From Rufibacter tibetensis (GTDB lineage Bacteria > Bacteroidota > Bacteroidia > Cytophagales > Hymenobacteraceae): a stretch of 64,000 nucleotides of DNA. The notes under the pieces are model-generated. The model made no database searches and was not told the origin of the DNA. It saw nothing but the letters and a program-made list of their open reading frames with translations. Below are positions 63,534 to 64,000 of this stretch, piece by piece (positions within the stretch are counted from its first letter, which is position 1; each line of letters starts with the position of its first letter). Position numbers and translations under genes: made by a program. Location of the stretch: the NCBI RefSeq assembly GCF_001310085.1, contig NZ_CP012643.1:4098001-4162000 (forward strand), written 5' to 3'.

Positions 63534-64000
63534 CTACTGGGCAACGGCCACACCATTCTTCTCCACAATCTCACGGGCCAGGTTCAGGTAGCTGATGGCT
63601 CCCTTGCTTTCCGCGTCATGTAGAATGGCAGGCACTCCAAACGAAGGAGATTCGCTCAACTTCACGTTTCTAGGGATGATGGTGTCAAACACCATTTGCT
63701 GGAAGTGCATCTTCACTTCCTCTACCACCTGGTTTGAAAGGCGCAGACGCACGTCATACATGGTCAGCAACAAGCCTTCAATCTCTAGGTCAGGGTTTAG
63801 GCGTGACTGAATGATCTTGATGGTGTTCAAGAGTTTTCCAAGCCCCTCCAAGGCAAAGTACTCGCACTGCACCGGAATGATGACTGAGTCAGCGGCGGTT
63901 AACGAGTTCACGGTAATGAGGCCCAGAGAAGGAGAGCAGTCAATGATAATGAAATCATACTTCTCCTTCAGCGGCACCAACACCTGCTTCATTTTGTCCT
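63534..64000 (-). CDS. parA: Chromosome-partitioning ATPase ParA (Soj), C-terminal part
   Basis: The C-terminal 155 codons of a ParA/MinD-type ATPase; the N-terminus, with the P-loop, is outside the window. [20 protein letters not shown] (Walker B/A' region) and [15 protein letters not shown] are the standard ParA stretches, followed by [14 protein letters not shown]. It moves ParB-bound DNA using ATP. It heads the run parA-parB-DUF5683-dapB-lepB. Confidence 0.95.
   Translation of the reverse strand, partial: DKMKQVLVPLKEKYDFIIIDCSPSLGLITVNSLTAADSVIIPVQCEYFALEGLGKLLNTIKIIQSRLNPDLEIEGLLLTMYDVRLRLSNQVVEEVKMHFQQMVFDTIIPRNVKLSESPSFGVPAILHDAESKGAISYLNLAREIVEKNGVAVAQ

Noticed and set aside
62590-64000. 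parS sites next to parAB
   Set aside because: I looked for the palindromic parS pattern around parA and parB and saw none within the window.

Overview
The window looks like ordinary chromosome from a member of the Bacteroidota, most likely order Cytophagales, family Hymenobacteraceae (Rufibacter/Pontibacter/Hymenobacter-like). The signs are a type IX secretion type-B sorting domain, a SusC/SusD pair, promoters of the TAnnTTTG type, the gene order ftsX-DUF3098-uppP-truB-ribF, and the order parA-parB-DUF5683-dapB-lepB. The genus is an inference. I see no phage, transposase or CRISPR array.

Layout. 1-8526: start of pdhB (cut by the window edge), an OmpA/TPR lipoprotein, a PspC-domain protein, a GT2 glycosyltransferase with a YbaB protein, then a tightly overlapping run hisS-hutH-T9SS cargo protein. 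8696-18106: a visibly AT-richer surface-polysaccharide cluster with two GT4, two GT2, two O-antigen-ligase/polymerase-like membrane proteins and a Wzx-type flippase on the minus strand, and a Wzz-like protein facing away from them. 18188-21890: a GNAT-nitrilase fusion, the two subunits of 3-oxoacid CoA-transferase and a small membrane protein. 21987-25579: the ribF-truB-uppP-DUF3098-ftsX operon. 25798-31467: tamB and tsaD, whose start codons lie back to back only 6 bp apart.

31468-37000: a 165-bp inverted-repeat element, then a secreted M14 peptidase, a DUF1611 gene broken by one in-frame stop codon, an enolase-superfamily dipeptide epimerase and a fused SpmA/SpmB transporter-like protein. 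The DUF1611/epimerase pair recalls the DgcN/DgcA D-glutamate route or murein-peptide recycling. 37116-42171: SusC, SusD and a small lipoprotein, with no carbohydrate enzyme beside them. 42380-48384: metallo-hydrolase, a small acidic protein, a serine beta-lactamase-like hydrolase, a thioesterase next to smpB, an NlpC/P60 peptidase, an HNH endonuclease and a secreted protein made of two TonB-plug-like repeats.

48665-55091: rpsA, tRNA-Cys, about 760 bp without genes, then the cyanophycin pair cphB-cphA (nitrogen storage polymer breakdown and synthesis). 55247-64000: a coiled-coil membrane-anchored protein, a TPMT-like methyltransferase, kdsA, a second methyltransferase, apaG, ung, and the lepB-dapB-DUF5683-parB-parA operon, which runs off the right edge.

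Most of the window is housekeeping. The points that most deserve a second look are the nonsense-interrupted DUF1611 gene, the two-repeat plug-like protein, the inverted-repeat element, the cyanophycin pair and the back-to-back tamB/tsaD starts. I did not find a convincing wholly new system.
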